DNA of 63,861 nt from Flavobacterium sp. (lineage in GTDB: Bacteria; Bacteroidota; Bacteroidia; Flavobacteriales; Flavobacteriaceae), in assembly GCF_029945805.1 (NCBI RefSeq), contig NZ_JAQSDH010000014.1, positions 1-63,861 of the forward strand, read 5' to 3'. The translations under genes and the position numbers were made by a program. Positions 8,010-17,276 of this stretch are shown piece by piece; within the stretch, counting starts at the first letter, position 1, and every line of letters starts with the position of its first letter. A model generated the notes under the pieces. It made no database searches and was not told the DNA's origin. It worked only from the letters and a program-made list of their open reading frames with translations.

Positions 8010-8249
8010 TTAGGCAATATTCTCTACGGTTTCTATTTGTGGAGCATACTTTTTAATGGTAGTTTCAACGCCGGCTTTCATAGTGCTGATGCTCAAACTG
8101 CATGAAGTACATGCACCTTGCAAACGTACTTTTACGTGTTTTTCATCCTCAATAGAAACTAGGCTGATATCACCACCATCTGAATTCAGAAAAGGTCTGA
8201 TTTCACTCAATGCTTTTTCAACATTTAAAGTCAATTCTTCTATGTTCAT
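8010..8249 (-). CDS. nifU: NifU C-terminal domain protein (Fe-S scaffold or carrier)
   Basis: 79 residues, consisting of one NifU/Nfu domain. The cluster-binding CxxC is C47-T-S-C50 within RLQGACTSCSLS, and LNSDGGDISLV is the conserved N-terminal block. Such short Nfu proteins assemble or transfer 4Fe-4S clusters. It sits 108 bases downstream of mrp on the same strand, a common pairing that supports a shared cluster-transfer role. Its leader is a nonad array flush with the ATG. Confidence 0.93.
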   Translation of the reverse strand: MNIEELTLNVEKALSEIRPFLNSDGGDISLVSIEDEKHVKVRLQGACTSCSLSISTMKAGVETTIKKYAPQIETVENIA

Positions 8250-8303
8250 TATTTTAGATATTTTAGATTTATAGACTCCTTAGCCATTTTAGATTATCAG
8301 ATT
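8250..8303. repeat. nonad array flush with the nifU start
   Basis: Starts at the base next to the nifU ATG: 8250-8258 and 8259-8267 are the identical 9-mer TATTTTAGA, followed by about four diverged 9-bp units carrying TTAGA or TAGAC. Complementary TCTAA units appear further out (8325-8346), so inverted arms are possible. Confidence 0.75.
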
Positions 8304-8357
8304 ATTAGGTTTTTTTCTATGTCGTCTAAGCTTCTAAGTGGTCTAAAGCGTTAGCCT

Positions 8358-9491
8358 CTATTTTTTATTTACGGCGGAGCAACCAGCCATTGTTGTTATT
8401 TTGATAGCGTCGGTAGGCGGGAGACTTTCATTTCTGCTTACCGTCTCCTGTACTACATTCCTTGTGATTTCTTCAAATACTTTTTCGATTACCGAAGCGG
8501 TTTGCAGAGCTGCAGGACGACCGTAATCTCCAGCTTCGCGAATGCTTTGAACTAAAGGAACTTCTCCGAGAAAGGGCACTTGTAAATCTTCTGCAAGATT
8601 TCGGGCTCCACCTTGTCCGAAGATATAATATTTATTATTGGGCAATTCATCTGGTGTGAAATACGCCATATTTTCGATAATTCCCAAAACTGGAACGTTA
8701 ATACTGTCTGACATGAACATTGAAACTCCTTTTTTGGCATCAGCTAAAGCAACCGCTTGCGGCGTACTTACGACAACTGCGCCCGTTATTGGAAGTGACT
8801 GCATAATAGACAAGTGAATATCACCGGTTCCTGGAGGTAAATCGATTAACATAAAGTCTAATGATCCCCAATCGGCGTCAAAAATCATTTGGTTTAACGC
8901 TTTAGAAGCCATTGGTCCACGCCAAATAACGGCTTGACTTGGAGAAGTGAAGAATCCGATAGAGAGAATTTTGATTTCATAACTTTCAACGGGTTTCATT
9001 TTTGATTTACCATTCACCTCAACCGAAATTGGTTTCTCGTTTTCAACATCAAACATGATTGGCATACTTGGTCCGTAAATATCGGCATCAAGGATTCCGA
9101 CTTTGAAACCCATTTTAGCCAACGTCACAGCTAAATTTGCCGTTACAGTTGATTTTCCAACACCGCCTTTTCCAGAAGCTACCGCAATAATATTACTGAT
9201 TCCCGGAATGGCTTTTCCTTTGATTTGGTTTGGATTTGCAGTCGCCTCTACTTTGATATTCACTTTGACAACAGCATCAGGAGAAAATTTTTCGTGAATT
9301 AACTTTCGGATGTCGTCTTCTGCACGTTTTTTAATGTGCATTGCTGGTGTTGAAATTAATAAATCTACGATTACTTCGTTACCAAAAGTCAGCACGTTTT
9401 TAACGGCACCACTTTCCACCATATTTTTTCCCTCGCCAGCAATGGTAATAGTTTCCAAAGCCAAAAGAATTTCTTTCTTATCTAATTTCAT
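8358..9491 (-). CDS. apbC: Mrp/NBP35-family ATP-binding Fe-S carrier (ApbC)
   Basis: 377-residue P-loop ATPase that carries or delivers Fe-S clusters. An N-terminal DUF59/MIP18-like domain (about 1-90) precedes the deviant Walker A GKGGVGKST at 107-115. Later blocks are DADIYGPSMPIMF, LIDLPPGTGDIHL and PQAVALADAKKGVSMF. The CxxC that bridges the cluster in NBP35 proteins is not visible: a single Cys lies in MAGCSAV near the C-terminus, as in many Bacteroidota Mrp proteins. It sits upstream of nifU in the same direction. The leader is a heptad array flush with the start. Confidence 0.92.
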   Translation of the reverse strand: MKLDKKEILLALETITIAGEGKNMVESGAVKNVLTFGNEVIVDLLISTPAMHIKKRAEDDIRKLIHEKFSPDAVVKVNIKVEATANPNQIKGKAIPGISNIIAVASGKGGVGKSTVTANLAVTLAKMGFKVGILDADIYGPSMPIMFDVENEKPISVEVNGKSKMKPVESYEIKILSIGFFTSPSQAVIWRGPMASKALNQMIFDADWGSLDFMLIDLPPGTGDIHLSIMQSLPITGAVVVSTPQAVALADAKKGVSMFMSDSINVPVLGIIENMAYFTPDELPNNKYYIFGQGGARNLAEDLQVPFLGEVPLVQSIREAGDYGRPAALQTASVIEKVFEEITRNVVQETVSRNESLPPTDAIKITTMAGCSAVNKK

Positions 9492-9526
9492 TTTGAGTTT
9501 ACTGTTTACAGTTAACGGTTTACAGT
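9492..9526. repeat. heptad array flush with the mrp/apbC start
   Basis: Five 7-bp units in register from the base next to the ATG. On the coding strand the units are ACTGTAA type, the proximal one being ACTCAAA. Two units are identical and a third differs at one base. Confidence 0.8.
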
Positions 9527-9657
9527 CTTTTATTAAGACTTAATACAGATTGCAAAGATAACTTGAAAATAGTTAATAGGGAAAAGAGAAAAGGCAAAAG
9601 TTTTTGATGGTTTGATAATTAAAGTCTATCCGGTTTTTTCTTTTTTTGAAACGGGGC

Positions 9658-9978
9658 TTATTCGACTTCAGGAGTCCAAAAATGCTTTTCAAAATCGACA
9701 ATCTGGTTATCTATTACTTTAATTCCTTCGCTTTCCAATAACTGCTGCATTAAATTAGTTCCTTCAAAATGATGTTTGCCCGACAACAAACCAGTTCTGT
9801 TTACCACTCTATGCGCCGGAATATCTTCTATATTGTGAGATGCATTCATTGCCCAACCCACCATTCGGGCTGACCGAGCTGTTCCCAATGCTTTGGCAAT
9901 AGCTCCATAAGAAGTCACTTTCCCTTCTGGAATTTGGCGTGCAATGGCGTAAACTCTTTCGAAAAAATTGGGTTCCAT
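9658..9978 (-). CDS. MGMT-family alkyltransferase-like protein (no active-site Cys)
   Basis: 106 residues with the DNA-binding domain of O6-alkylguanine transferases: RQIPEGKVTSYGAIAKALG (winged helix), then RMVGWAMNAS and HRVVNRTG. The catalytic PCHR motif reads PAHR at residues 54-57, so the methyl-accepting Cys is Ala. This makes it an alkyltransferase-like (ATL) protein. Characterised ATLs bind O6-alkylguanine and flag it for nucleotide excision repair; that role here is inference. Its start overlaps the stop of the LysE gene by one base (TAATG), so the two are coupled. Confidence 0.9.
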   Translation of the reverse strand: MEPNFFERVYAIARQIPEGKVTSYGAIAKALGTARSARMVGWAMNASHNIEDIPAHRVVNRTGLLSGKHHFEGTNLMQQLLESEGIKVIDNQIVDFEKHFWTPEVE

Positions 9979-10604
9979 TATTTATAAAGCAGTTTAAAAA
10001 GTGTCACGACCGCCATAAAAGTTGTTACCGAGCCCATGATGGTATTAAAATTTTTCATCAGGAAGTTAGTTTTCTTTTCAATCTTTTTAAAGGCAACAAT
10101 GTAGATGTAAAAAACGGTAAATGAACCTATAACCACTCCAACTACAAAACAAGAAACGGGAAGTCTATCAAAACTAAAGTAACCCGCTGCGGATAAACTC
10201 ATACTAGCAAACACATAAAACGGGATTGGAAGTAAGTTTAGTGTAGACAATAACATGCCCATAAAGAAACGCTTTGATTTACCTTTTACGGTTTTACCCG
10301 TTTTAATTTTCTTTGGTTTTTTGGCTATCCAGAAAAAATAAACACTGAGTAGCGAAAAAACCAAAATACCAATTTCTTGAAGCGTGGCAACAATTTCTTG
10401 GTGGTTGTTGATAAAACGAGCGAAAAGTACGGCTACGAATGTCTGGAAAAAAATAATTACCGCAGCGCCAATTGCAAAACTTAAGGCTACATTTTTACCA
10501 TCTTGCGTACTTATTCTTGCTGCTGACATGTTTATTAACCCAGGAGGCATAACTGCCAGAAAGGCAATAAAAAAACCAAGAACAAGTGGTAAAAAATAAA
10601 GCAT
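9978..10604 (-). CDS. LysE-family translocator
   Basis: 208-residue inner-membrane protein with about six hydrophobic segments. The N-terminal block FFIAFLAVMPPGLINMSA matches the LysE/RhtB signature 'PGP....'. The family exports amino acids and related compounds; substrate unknown. It sits in a row trmB-lysE-ATL with no spacing on either side, so the three are probably one transcript, although no functional link between them is evident. Confidence 0.8.
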   Translation of the reverse strand: MLYFLPLVLGFFIAFLAVMPPGLINMSAARISTQDGKNVALSFAIGAAVIIFFQTFVAVLFARFINNHQEIVATLQEIGILVFSLLSVYFFWIAKKPKKIKTGKTVKGKSKRFFMGMLLSTLNLLPIPFYVFASMSLSAAGYFSFDRLPVSCFVVGVVIGSFTVFYIYIVAFKKIEKKTNFLMKNFNTIMGSVTTFMAVVTLFKLLYK

Positions 10605-11279
10605 CTATTTGATTTTAAAACGAATATACGTAATTGCTTTGTTGATTTCCAAATATTGATTTTCGTAGAAGGTCTGGATGGCTGTTACCACTTCAGGTGC
10701 ACCTTCATTTTTGTAAACATTGTGATTGGCATATAAAACGTCGTGTCCTTCGCCATGTAACAATCCTAAAGTGTATCCGTGCATGAATTCGCTGTCAGTT
10801 TTTAGGTTGACAACGCCGTCTGGTTTCAGGATTTTTTTATATAACTGCAGAAATTCTGAATTAGTCATTCGGTGTTTGGTGCGTTTATATTTGATTTGTG
10901 GATCTGGGAAAGTAATCCAGATTTCGTCGACTTCGTTTTCGGCAAAAATAAAATTGATTAATTCGATCTGTGTTCGAACAAAAGCAACATTGAACATGCC
11001 GCCATCAACTGCAGTCTTGGCACCACGCCAGAAACGCGCCCCTTTAATATCAATACCTACAAAATTCTTGTCAGGATATCGTTCGGCCAAGCCAACTGAA
11101 TACTCCCCTTTTCCGCAGCCTAGTTCGACTATAATTGGATTGTTATTTTTGAAAAATTCTGTATTCCATTTTCCTTTCACTGGAAAATCACCGCCTACAA
11201 CTTCTTCCCTTGTTGGCTGAAAAACGTTTTCAAATGTTTCGTTTTCTTTAAACCGCTTTAATTTATTCTTACTTCCCAC
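10605..11279 (-). CDS. trmB: tRNA (guanine(46)-N7)-methyltransferase
   Basis: Makes m7G46 in the variable loop of tRNAs using SAM. Motif I is VELGCGKGE at residues 51-59. The family-specific catalytic and tRNA-binding block is ITFPDPQIKYKRTKHRM, and YKNEGAPEVVTAIQTFYE lies near the C-terminus. The 224-residue length is normal. It is the first gene of the minus-strand run with lysE and the ATL gene, and is divergent from the glycosyltransferase at 11366. Confidence 0.95.
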   Translation of the reverse strand: MGSKNKLKRFKENETFENVFQPTREEVVGGDFPVKGKWNTEFFKNNNPIIVELGCGKGEYSVGLAERYPDKNFVGIDIKGARFWRGAKTAVDGGMFNVAFVRTQIELINFIFAENEVDEIWITFPDPQIKYKRTKHRMTNSEFLQLYKKILKPDGVVNLKTDSEFMHGYTLGLLHGEGHDVLYANHNVYKNEGAPEVVTAIQTFYENQYLEINKAITYIRFKIK

Positions 11280-11365
11280 AAATTTAATTTTTTGGTAAAA
11301 TTAAGGAAATATAAACTATTGAAAATCTTTTTTACTTTGCAATGTTAAAACCGTAATTTCCCCAA

Positions 11366-12430
11366 GTGAAAAATTCAACAAGAAACATTTTGGTTGCCCC
11401 TTTAAATTGGGGTTTAGGTCACGCCACCCGGTGTATTCCAATTATTCGTGAATTAGAAAAAAATGGCTTTACGCCTATTTTGGCTTCTGATGGCATGGCG
11501 TTACAGATACTTCAGAAAGAATTTCCGCATTTGCAAGCCTTAACATTGCCTTCTTACCAAATTGAATATGCCAAAAATGGTGGTGATTTTAAATGGAAGC
11601 TAATTAAAAATAGTCCAAATATGATTGAAGCTATTTTTACTGAAAAAAAAATCGTCAAAAAATGGATTACAGCACATAATTTACATGGAATCATTTCGGA
11701 CAATCGACTAGGAGTTTACAGCAAAAAGATTCCAAGTGTATTTATCACACACCAGCTGACTGTTTTATCCGGGAAAACAACCTGGATTTCAAGTAAACTG
11801 CACCAGCATTTTATCAAAAAATTTACCGAATGCTGGATTCCAGATGCCGAAGGACACCCTAATTTAACTGGGAAACTGGGACATTTAAAAAAAAGCAAGT
11901 TGAATTTAAGATATCTTGGTCCGATCAGCCGACTAGAAAAAGAGACACTACCCATCAAACAGGACTTGATGGTCATTCTCTCTGGACCGGAACCACAGCG
12001 TTCTTATTTGGAACAAAAACTTAAAAATGAAATTCGCTTGTTTGACGGGAAAGTAATTTTTATAAAGGGTGTAATCGAACCAGAACAAAAAATAGAAATC
12101 GCGGAAAATGTGACCTTTTACAATTTTATGACTTCTGGAGAGCTAGAGATAGCATTTAACGAAAGTGAAATGGTGCTATGCCGTTCAGGATATACCACGG
12201 TAATGGACTTGGCAAAACTTAAAAAGAAAGCTTTTTTCATTCCCACACCGGGGCAATTTGAGCAAGAATATTTGGCTAAACGATTAAAAAGAAATGGCTT
12301 TGCACCTTATGCGAGGCAAGAAGATTTCAAAATTGAAGATTTGAAAGATGTTAAATTATATCAAGGATTGCCGCAAGTCAAAAAAGACCTTCATTGGAAG
12401 CAGTTATTGATCCTTTTCGAGGGTGAATGA
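11366..12430 (+). CDS. glycosyltransferase, family-28-like
   Basis: 354 residues. The N-terminal APLNWGLGHATRC (GLGHA at 16-20) is the substrate-side loop of MurG-like GT-B enzymes. LCRSGYTTVMDLA, then FFIPTPGQFEQEYLAKRL, form the nucleotide-sugar C-terminal block. Acceptor unknown; a lipid or envelope glycan is plausible. The start is GTG: the first in-frame ATG is at residue 43, beyond the conserved GLGHA. The last 27 bases overlap tail-to-tail with the histidine kinase gene. Confidence 0.8.
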   Translation: MKNSTRNILVAPLNWGLGHATRCIPIIRELEKNGFTPILASDGMALQILQKEFPHLQALTLPSYQIEYAKNGGDFKWKLIKNSPNMIEAIFTEKKIVKKWITAHNLHGIISDNRLGVYSKKIPSVFITHQLTVLSGKTTWISSKLHQHFIKKFTECWIPDAEGHPNLTGKLGHLKKSKLNLRYLGPISRLEKETLPIKQDLMVILSGPEPQRSYLEQKLKNEIRLFDGKVIFIKGVIEPEQKIEIAENVTFYNFMTSGELEIAFNESEMVLCRSGYTTVMDLAKLKKKAFFIPTPGQFEQEYLAKRLKRNGFAPYARQEDFKIEDLKDVKLYQGLPQVKKDLHWKQLLILFEGE

Positions 12431-13447
12431 AAACTCTGAGCCTTTACCGAATTCGCTTTCGATGTAGATTTTTTCACCATGTGCTTCAATAATATGCTTT
12501 ACGATTGAGAGTCCGAGACCAGAGCCACCTTGACTTCTTGCGCCACTTTTATCCACTCTGAAAAAGCGTTCAAACAAGCGCGAAATATTTTGTTTTTCAA
12601 TTCCCTCGCCATTATCTCTAACTCTGACAATAATTTTATCATCTACTAAATCTTCTACGGTTACTTCGGTTGTGCCGTTTTCTTTTCCGTATTTTATCGA
12701 ATTCATTATCAAATTGGAAAGTACCTGCTGTATTTTTTGTTGATCTGCGAAAACGTTAACTGCTCGGCTGTAGCGTCTGTCAAACATCAGGATAATATTC
12801 TTTTTGTCGGCAGTCATTTCGAGTAAATCGAAAACACTTTGCACCAATTCTACAATATCAAATCGGGACAATTCCAAGTTCACATCACCCATTTCGAGTT
12901 TGGAAATCATATCCAAATCTTCGACGATATAAATTAGTCGTTCGACACCTTTTTCGGCTCTATCAAGGTATTTTTTTCGGACACTCTTATCGTTTATTGC
13001 ACCATCAATCAGCGTAGAAAGATAGCCTTGGACGGTAAATAATGGTGTTTTTAGTTCGTGAGAAACATTTCCAAGAAATTCTCTTCGGTATTCTTCGCGG
13101 ACTTTTAAAGTTTCAATTTCGAGTTTTTTATCGGTAGCGAATTTTTTTACTTGTTTGGTCAAGGTTTCCATATCAGTTGTTATGGGCTGATTTCTAAAGG
13201 ACGTAGATTCCAAAAGCGAAACATCATCGTAGATTTTTTTCACCCTTCGGTAAATAAACCGTTCGACACGATATTGGATAACAAAAAAAGAAAATGTAGC
13301 CATAGACACTGCAAACAGCAGTATAACAAGCAATGAAAATTCGTGAAAAAACCATAATAAAATGGAAAGAAAACCTGTAGAAAAAAGAGTGATGTATGCT
13401 GTTGAAACTAAAGCAAACGTATAGGTTTTCTTGAATTTTATTTTCAT
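12404..13447 (-). CDS. sensor histidine kinase, PhoR-like
   Basis: Membrane sensor of 347 residues. Two transmembrane helices (about 9-31 and 36-57) are joined by a very short loop, so there is almost no periplasmic sensor domain. The HisKA box FLGNVSHELKTPLFTVQGYL has phospho-acceptor H130. ATP-binding boxes are NLIMNSIKYGK (N), DNGEGI (G1), FERFFRVD (F) and GGSGLGLSIVK (G2). The ATG directly follows the stop of the response regulator, so the pair is translated from one message. With so small a periplasmic part it may sense through partners, as E. coli PhoR does through PstSCAB/PhoU (known for PhoR; inference here). Confidence 0.9.
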   Translation of the reverse strand: MKIKFKKTYTFALVSTAYITLFSTGFLSILLWFFHEFSLLVILLFAVSMATFSFFVIQYRVERFIYRRVKKIYDDVSLLESTSFRNQPITTDMETLTKQVKKFATDKKLEIETLKVREEYRREFLGNVSHELKTPLFTVQGYLSTLIDGAINDKSVRKKYLDRAEKGVERLIYIVEDLDMISKLEMGDVNLELSRFDIVELVQSVFDLLEMTADKKNIILMFDRRYSRAVNVFADQQKIQQVLSNLIMNSIKYGKENGTTEVTVEDLVDDKIIVRVRDNGEGIEKQNISRLFERFFRVDKSGARSQGGSGLGLSIVKHIIEAHGEKIYIESEFGKGSEFSFTLEKDQ

Positions 13448-14131
13448 TTACACTTCTAATTTATAGCCAACTCCTTTAATGGTTTTGAACAATTCTTCTC
13501 CAATTTTTTCACGAAGCTTTCTAATGTGAACATCTATTGTTCTTCCACCAACGATGACTTCGTTACCCCAAACTTTATCAAGAATTTCTTCGCGTTTGAA
13601 GACTTTTCCTGGCTTAGATGCCAAAAGGTAAAACAGTTCAAATTCTTTACGAGGCAGGATGATTTCTTTACCTTCTTTAATAATCTTGTATTCTTCTCTA
13701 TTGATTTCGATTCCGCCCACATTTAGCGTTTCAGATGCTTGTTCGTCATTTTTTAAACGGCGTAACAAAGCTTTCACTTTACTCACTAACAATTTTGGCT
13801 TAATTGGTTTTGTAATATAATCATCGGCGCCAGCATCAAATCCTGCTACTTGCGAATAGTCTTCGCTTCTTGCTGTTAAAAACGTGATAATAACATTACT
13901 CAATTCAGGCATTTTCCTGATGTTTTCGCAGGCTTCCATTCCGTCCATTTCAGGCATCATTACATCCATAATAATGAGTTGCGGCAATTCTTTTTTAGCT
14001 TTGATAATCGCTTCTTTACCGTTGGTTGCTGTTACAATTTGATATCCTTCTTGCGAAAGGTTATAGCCTACAATCTCTAGAATATCTTGCTCATCATCTA
14101 CTAATAAAATCTTAATGTCTTTTTTTTTCAT
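13448..14131 (-). CDS. response regulator, OmpR/PhoB family
   Basis: 227 residues: receiver domain with acidic pair D12-D13, phospho-acceptor D56 (IIMDVMMPEMDG) and the Lys of YITKPIKPK, then a winged-helix DNA-binding domain (GGRTIDVHIRKLREKIG). Partner of the kinase immediately downstream. Start taken as MKKKDIKILLVDDE; an ATG three codons earlier is possible. It is divergent from the TonB receptor at 14325, and the shared 193-base region carries three GTTAAC sites. A PhoB role in phosphate control is suggested by similarity only. Confidence 0.9.
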   Translation of the reverse strand: MKKKDIKILLVDDEQDILEIVGYNLSQEGYQIVTATNGKEAIIKAKKELPQLIIMDVMMPEMDGMEACENIRKMPELSNVIITFLTARSEDYSQVAGFDAGADDYITKPIKPKLLVSKVKALLRRLKNDEQASETLNVGGIEINREEYKIIKEGKEIILPRKEFELFYLLASKPGKVFKREEILDKVWGNEVIVGGRTIDVHIRKLREKIGEELFKTIKGVGYKLEV

Positions 14132-14201
14132 AATGAACATAATTGTATTTGTCGCTGTAAATGTAAAGATAATACAAAATGATTTGATAAAAGAGACTGG
14201 A

Positions 14202-14244
14202 GTTAACCGTAATTTAATCTGTTAACAATTTGGTAATGGTTAAC
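14202..14244. promoter_or_regulatory. three GTTAAC repeats between regulator and TonB receptor
   Basis: The palindrome GTTAAC occurs at 14202, 14221 and 14239 (spacings 19 and 18). A related GAGTAAC ends at 14270. Iterated sites at about two helical turns in a divergent promoter region beside an OmpR-type regulator make a candidate operator. Confidence 0.45.
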
Positions 14245-14324
14245 CAACAAAAAGGTAATCTTTGAGTAACACGGCCTTTACATTGTGGTGGTTTCTTTGC
14301 ACCAAAATTTAAACACACCTAAAA

Positions 14325-17075
14325 ATGAAAATTAAATTAGTTATTACCTTCTTATTTATAAGTGTTCTTGGTTTCGCACAAAACAAAGGAACTATCACAG
14401 GGACTTTAACAGATAAAGATTTAAATAACGAAACACTTCCGTTTGCCAATGTGGTACTTAAGGGAACAACCATCGGTGTAACAACTGATGAAATGGGAAA
14501 GTATTCTATTAGTATCGAAGCTGGAACCTATACCATTCAATTCAGTTTTTTAGGTTATGAAAATATCGAGGAAAAAGTGGAAGTAAAAGCAGGAGAAACT
14601 ATCACTTTAAACAAGGCGCTTGGATCTGGTAATTATCAATTGCAAGATGTCGTTATTCAAAACACCGTAAGCAGGGAAAAAGAATCTGTGTTGTTATTAG
14701 ATCAGAAAAAAGCAGTTGAAATCAAACAAAGTATTGGCGCTCAAGAAATGTCTAGAAAAGGAGTTAGTGATGTTGCAACAGCTGTAACAAAAACAACTGG
14801 TATAACAAAACAAGAAGGTACTGGGAATATATTTGTAAGGGGATTGGGCGACCGATACAACTCTACTACAATGAATGGATTGCCTATCCCATCGCAAGAT
14901 CCTGAGAAGAAAAATTTAAATTTGGAAATTTTCTCAACAGATATTGTAGAATCGGTTTCTATTGACAAAGTATATTCTACTAGATTATTTGGAGATTTTG
15001 CTGGAGGAAACGTGGATATTATTTCTAAAGATTATAAAGGTAAAGGATTTTTAAAGTTCGACATTGGTTCTAAAATCAACACGAATTCCGTTACGGAAGA
15101 TAATTTCAAACTACAAAAAGGGTACAATAGCTTTGGATTTAGCACAACTACTATTCCGAACAACCCATTAACTTCCTACGGATTTAACACCTTACAACTA
15201 GAAAGTAAAAATCCGTTTGCTGGTACAATCGGATTGTCAGGAGGAAAAAATTTCAATATTGGATCGGAAGGAAAATTAAATCTTTTTGCTACTGCCAGTT
15301 ATAGCAATGAATACAATTCTATTACTGATGGCAGCGTGAAAAGTATCAACGGAAGTGGAGTTGCCAACAAAGATTTTAATGATTTTACTTCAATGAGTTA
15401 TTCAACCAATTTTACAGGAATGGTCAATATTGGCTACAAAATGAATAGCAATAATAAAATCAATTTTAATTCTATATTCATCAATACAGCAGCACTTTCC
15501 AAAGAAGAATATACAGGTTATTTTGTGGATGGTGGCGACGACGGAAATGGCTTCATCCGCAGAAACAAATACGACAAAAACACTTTGTGGATTAACCAAT
15601 TATTAGGAGATCACAAACTATCATCACGTTCAAAATTCAATTGGGGCGTTTCCTATAATACCATTACAGGAGATCAGCCAGACAGAACCCAAAACACCTT
15701 AAACTTACAACCCGCTGGCGGTTATATTCTTTTAGGACAATCAGCGGCAAACAATCACCGGTATTTCCAAAAACTAGATGAAACAGAAGTGGCAACTAAT
15801 TTATCTGTTGACTACAAATTCAACAAAAATGCAGATGGTGATTTTAAAGGTAAATTCACTGTAGGCTATTCAGCAAAAATCAAGAAAAGAAATTTTGAAG
15901 CAACACAATTCAATTTCAAACCAAGCAATGCCAATTCTGGAGATATAGTTGACATTAATAATTTAGATTTGTTTTTCAATCAACAAAATTACACTAATGA
16001 TTTCTTCGAAATTTCTACTTTCAGAGGCAATTCAAATGCGGCAGGAGCAACTAATCCTCAATTTTACAAAGGTGATTTGTTTGTAAATGGCGGATATTTA
16101 AATACTGAATACAAGTTCAACAAAGTAACTGCTGTAATTGGTTTAAGAGGAGAGTATTTATTGCAAAAGGTGCAATGGAACACTTCATTGGATCCTGATG
16201 GCGGTAGTGATGAATTGGATAAAATAGCTTTTTTACCAAGTTTGATTTTAAAATATGAATTGAACGAAAAGCAAAATTTACGTTTTGGGTTCAGTAAAAC
16301 CTATACCTTACCACAGTTTAAAGAAAGAGCTTTATTTATTTATGAAGAAGTAAATGAGTCTAAAATTGGTAATCCAAATTTATATGAGTCCGACGATTAT
16401 AATGTGGACATCAAATGGGAATTGTTCCCAAAAAGCGAAGAACTTGTTTCGATTACAGCATTTGGAAAATACATTTTAAATCCAATAAACGAAGTAACTA
16501 TCGTTTCCTCAACTAATGACGTTTCTTATGTAAACACTGGTGATTATGGCTATGTTGCTGGAGCAGAAGTGGAGTACAGAAAATTACTATTTAACTTTAG
16601 TGAAGGAAATGCTAAAAAACTTTCCGCAGGTATAAATGCCTCTTATCTCTATAGTAATCAGGAATTAAATTCAGCAAAAGTAATTAAAGAAACAGATTAC
16701 AATGTTGCCTTTACCAACAAGGAAAGTAAATTAACTGGCGCATCTGATTTATTATTAAATGCTGACATTTCATTCCTTTCAGAATGGAATAATAAAGAAA
16801 GCAACTTAACAAGTACCATAGCCTTTAGCCAATTTTCAGATAGAGTATATTCTATTGGTACAAACAATAGAGGGAATCAGGTAGACAAAGCGTTTGGAAC
16901 ATTAGATTTTATTACAAAAGTAAAACTAAATAAGAATCTTGGATTTGGATTAGTAGCCAAAAATCTTCTAAACCCAACTATTAATAGAGTTCAGGAAAAC
17001 AATAGTGGTGATGTAAATGTACTGTCATACAAAAGAGGCGTTGCACTAAGTTTAGGTGTAAACTATCAGTTTTAA
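14325..17075 (+). CDS. TonB-dependent outer-membrane receptor
   Basis: 916 residues. Signal peptide about 1-18 (LFISVLGFAQ), then an N-terminal CarboxypepD_reg domain (about 22-105, with LPFANVVLKGTTIGVTTDE and FSFLGYE). The plug domain (about 130-235) has IFVRGLGDRYNSTTMNGLPI and FGDFAGGNVDIISK. The rest is a 22-strand-type barrel ending in an aromatic C-terminus (LSLGVNYQF). It imports a scarce solute using TonB-ExbBD energy. No SusD-like partner follows; a beta-helix lipoprotein occupies that place. Its position across from the PhoB/PhoR-like pair suggests regulation by it (inference). Confidence 0.92.
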   Translation: MKIKLVITFLFISVLGFAQNKGTITGTLTDKDLNNETLPFANVVLKGTTIGVTTDEMGKYSISIEAGTYTIQFSFLGYENIEEKVEVKAGETITLNKALGSGNYQLQDVVIQNTVSREKESVLLLDQKKAVEIKQSIGAQEMSRKGVSDVATAVTKTTGITKQEGTGNIFVRGLGDRYNSTTMNGLPIPSQDPEKKNLNLEIFSTDIVESVSIDKVYSTRLFGDFAGGNVDIISKDYKGKGFLKFDIGSKINTNSVTEDNFKLQKGYNSFGFSTTTIPNNPLTSYGFNTLQLESKNPFAGTIGLSGGKNFNIGSEGKLNLFATASYSNEYNSITDGSVKSINGSGVANKDFNDFTSMSYSTNFTGMVNIGYKMNSNNKINFNSIFINTAALSKEEYTGYFVDGGDDGNGFIRRNKYDKNTLWINQLLGDHKLSSRSKFNWGVSYNTITGDQPDRTQNTLNLQPAGGYILLGQSAANNHRYFQKLDETEVATNLSVDYKFNKNADGDFKGKFTVGYSAKIKKRNFEATQFNFKPSNANSGDIVDINNLDLFFNQQNYTNDFFEISTFRGNSNAAGATNPQFYKGDLFVNGGYLNTEYKFNKVTAVIGLRGEYLLQKVQWNTSLDPDGGSDELDKIAFLPSLILKYELNEKQNLRFGFSKTYTLPQFKERALFIYEEVNESKIGNPNLYESDDYNVDIKWELFPKSEELVSITAFGKYILNPINEVTIVSSTNDVSYVNTGDYGYVAGAEVEYRKLLFNFSEGNAKKLSAGINASYLYSNQELNSAKVIKETDYNVAFTNKESKLTGASDLLLNADISFLSEWNNKESNLTSTIAFSQFSDRVYSIGTNNRGNQVDKAFGTLDFITKVKLNKNLGFGLVAKNLLNPTINRVQENNSGDVNVLSYKRGVALSLGVNYQF

Positions 17076-17096
17076 AATTTTAAAATACGTTTGCTC

Positions 17097-17125
17097 TAAA
17101 AGAGTCGCCGGTGGTTACTCTTTTA
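17097..17125 (+). terminator. hairpin after the TonB receptor gene
   Basis: 9-bp stem TAAAAGAGT with ACTCTTTTA, 11-base loop, followed by a short T/A-rich stretch. It may terminate or attenuate before the lipoprotein gene. The flank also holds TATATTTG (17124-17131), a possible -7 element for that gene. Confidence 0.5.
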
Positions 17126-17276
17126 TATTTGGTCCCATTTTATTAACACACGAAACATTAAATTAATAGTTAGATAGGATTTTATTAATCAAACAATCAC
17201 AATTACTTAACACCTTACAAATTTAAAAAATGCAAATTTGTACCAACAAAATAACTACAAATCATATTAAAAAAAA

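Noticed and set aside
10726..11220. 164-codon open frame antisense to trmB
   Set aside because: Shadow of a strongly conserved gene on the other strand; no motif, signal peptide or promoter.
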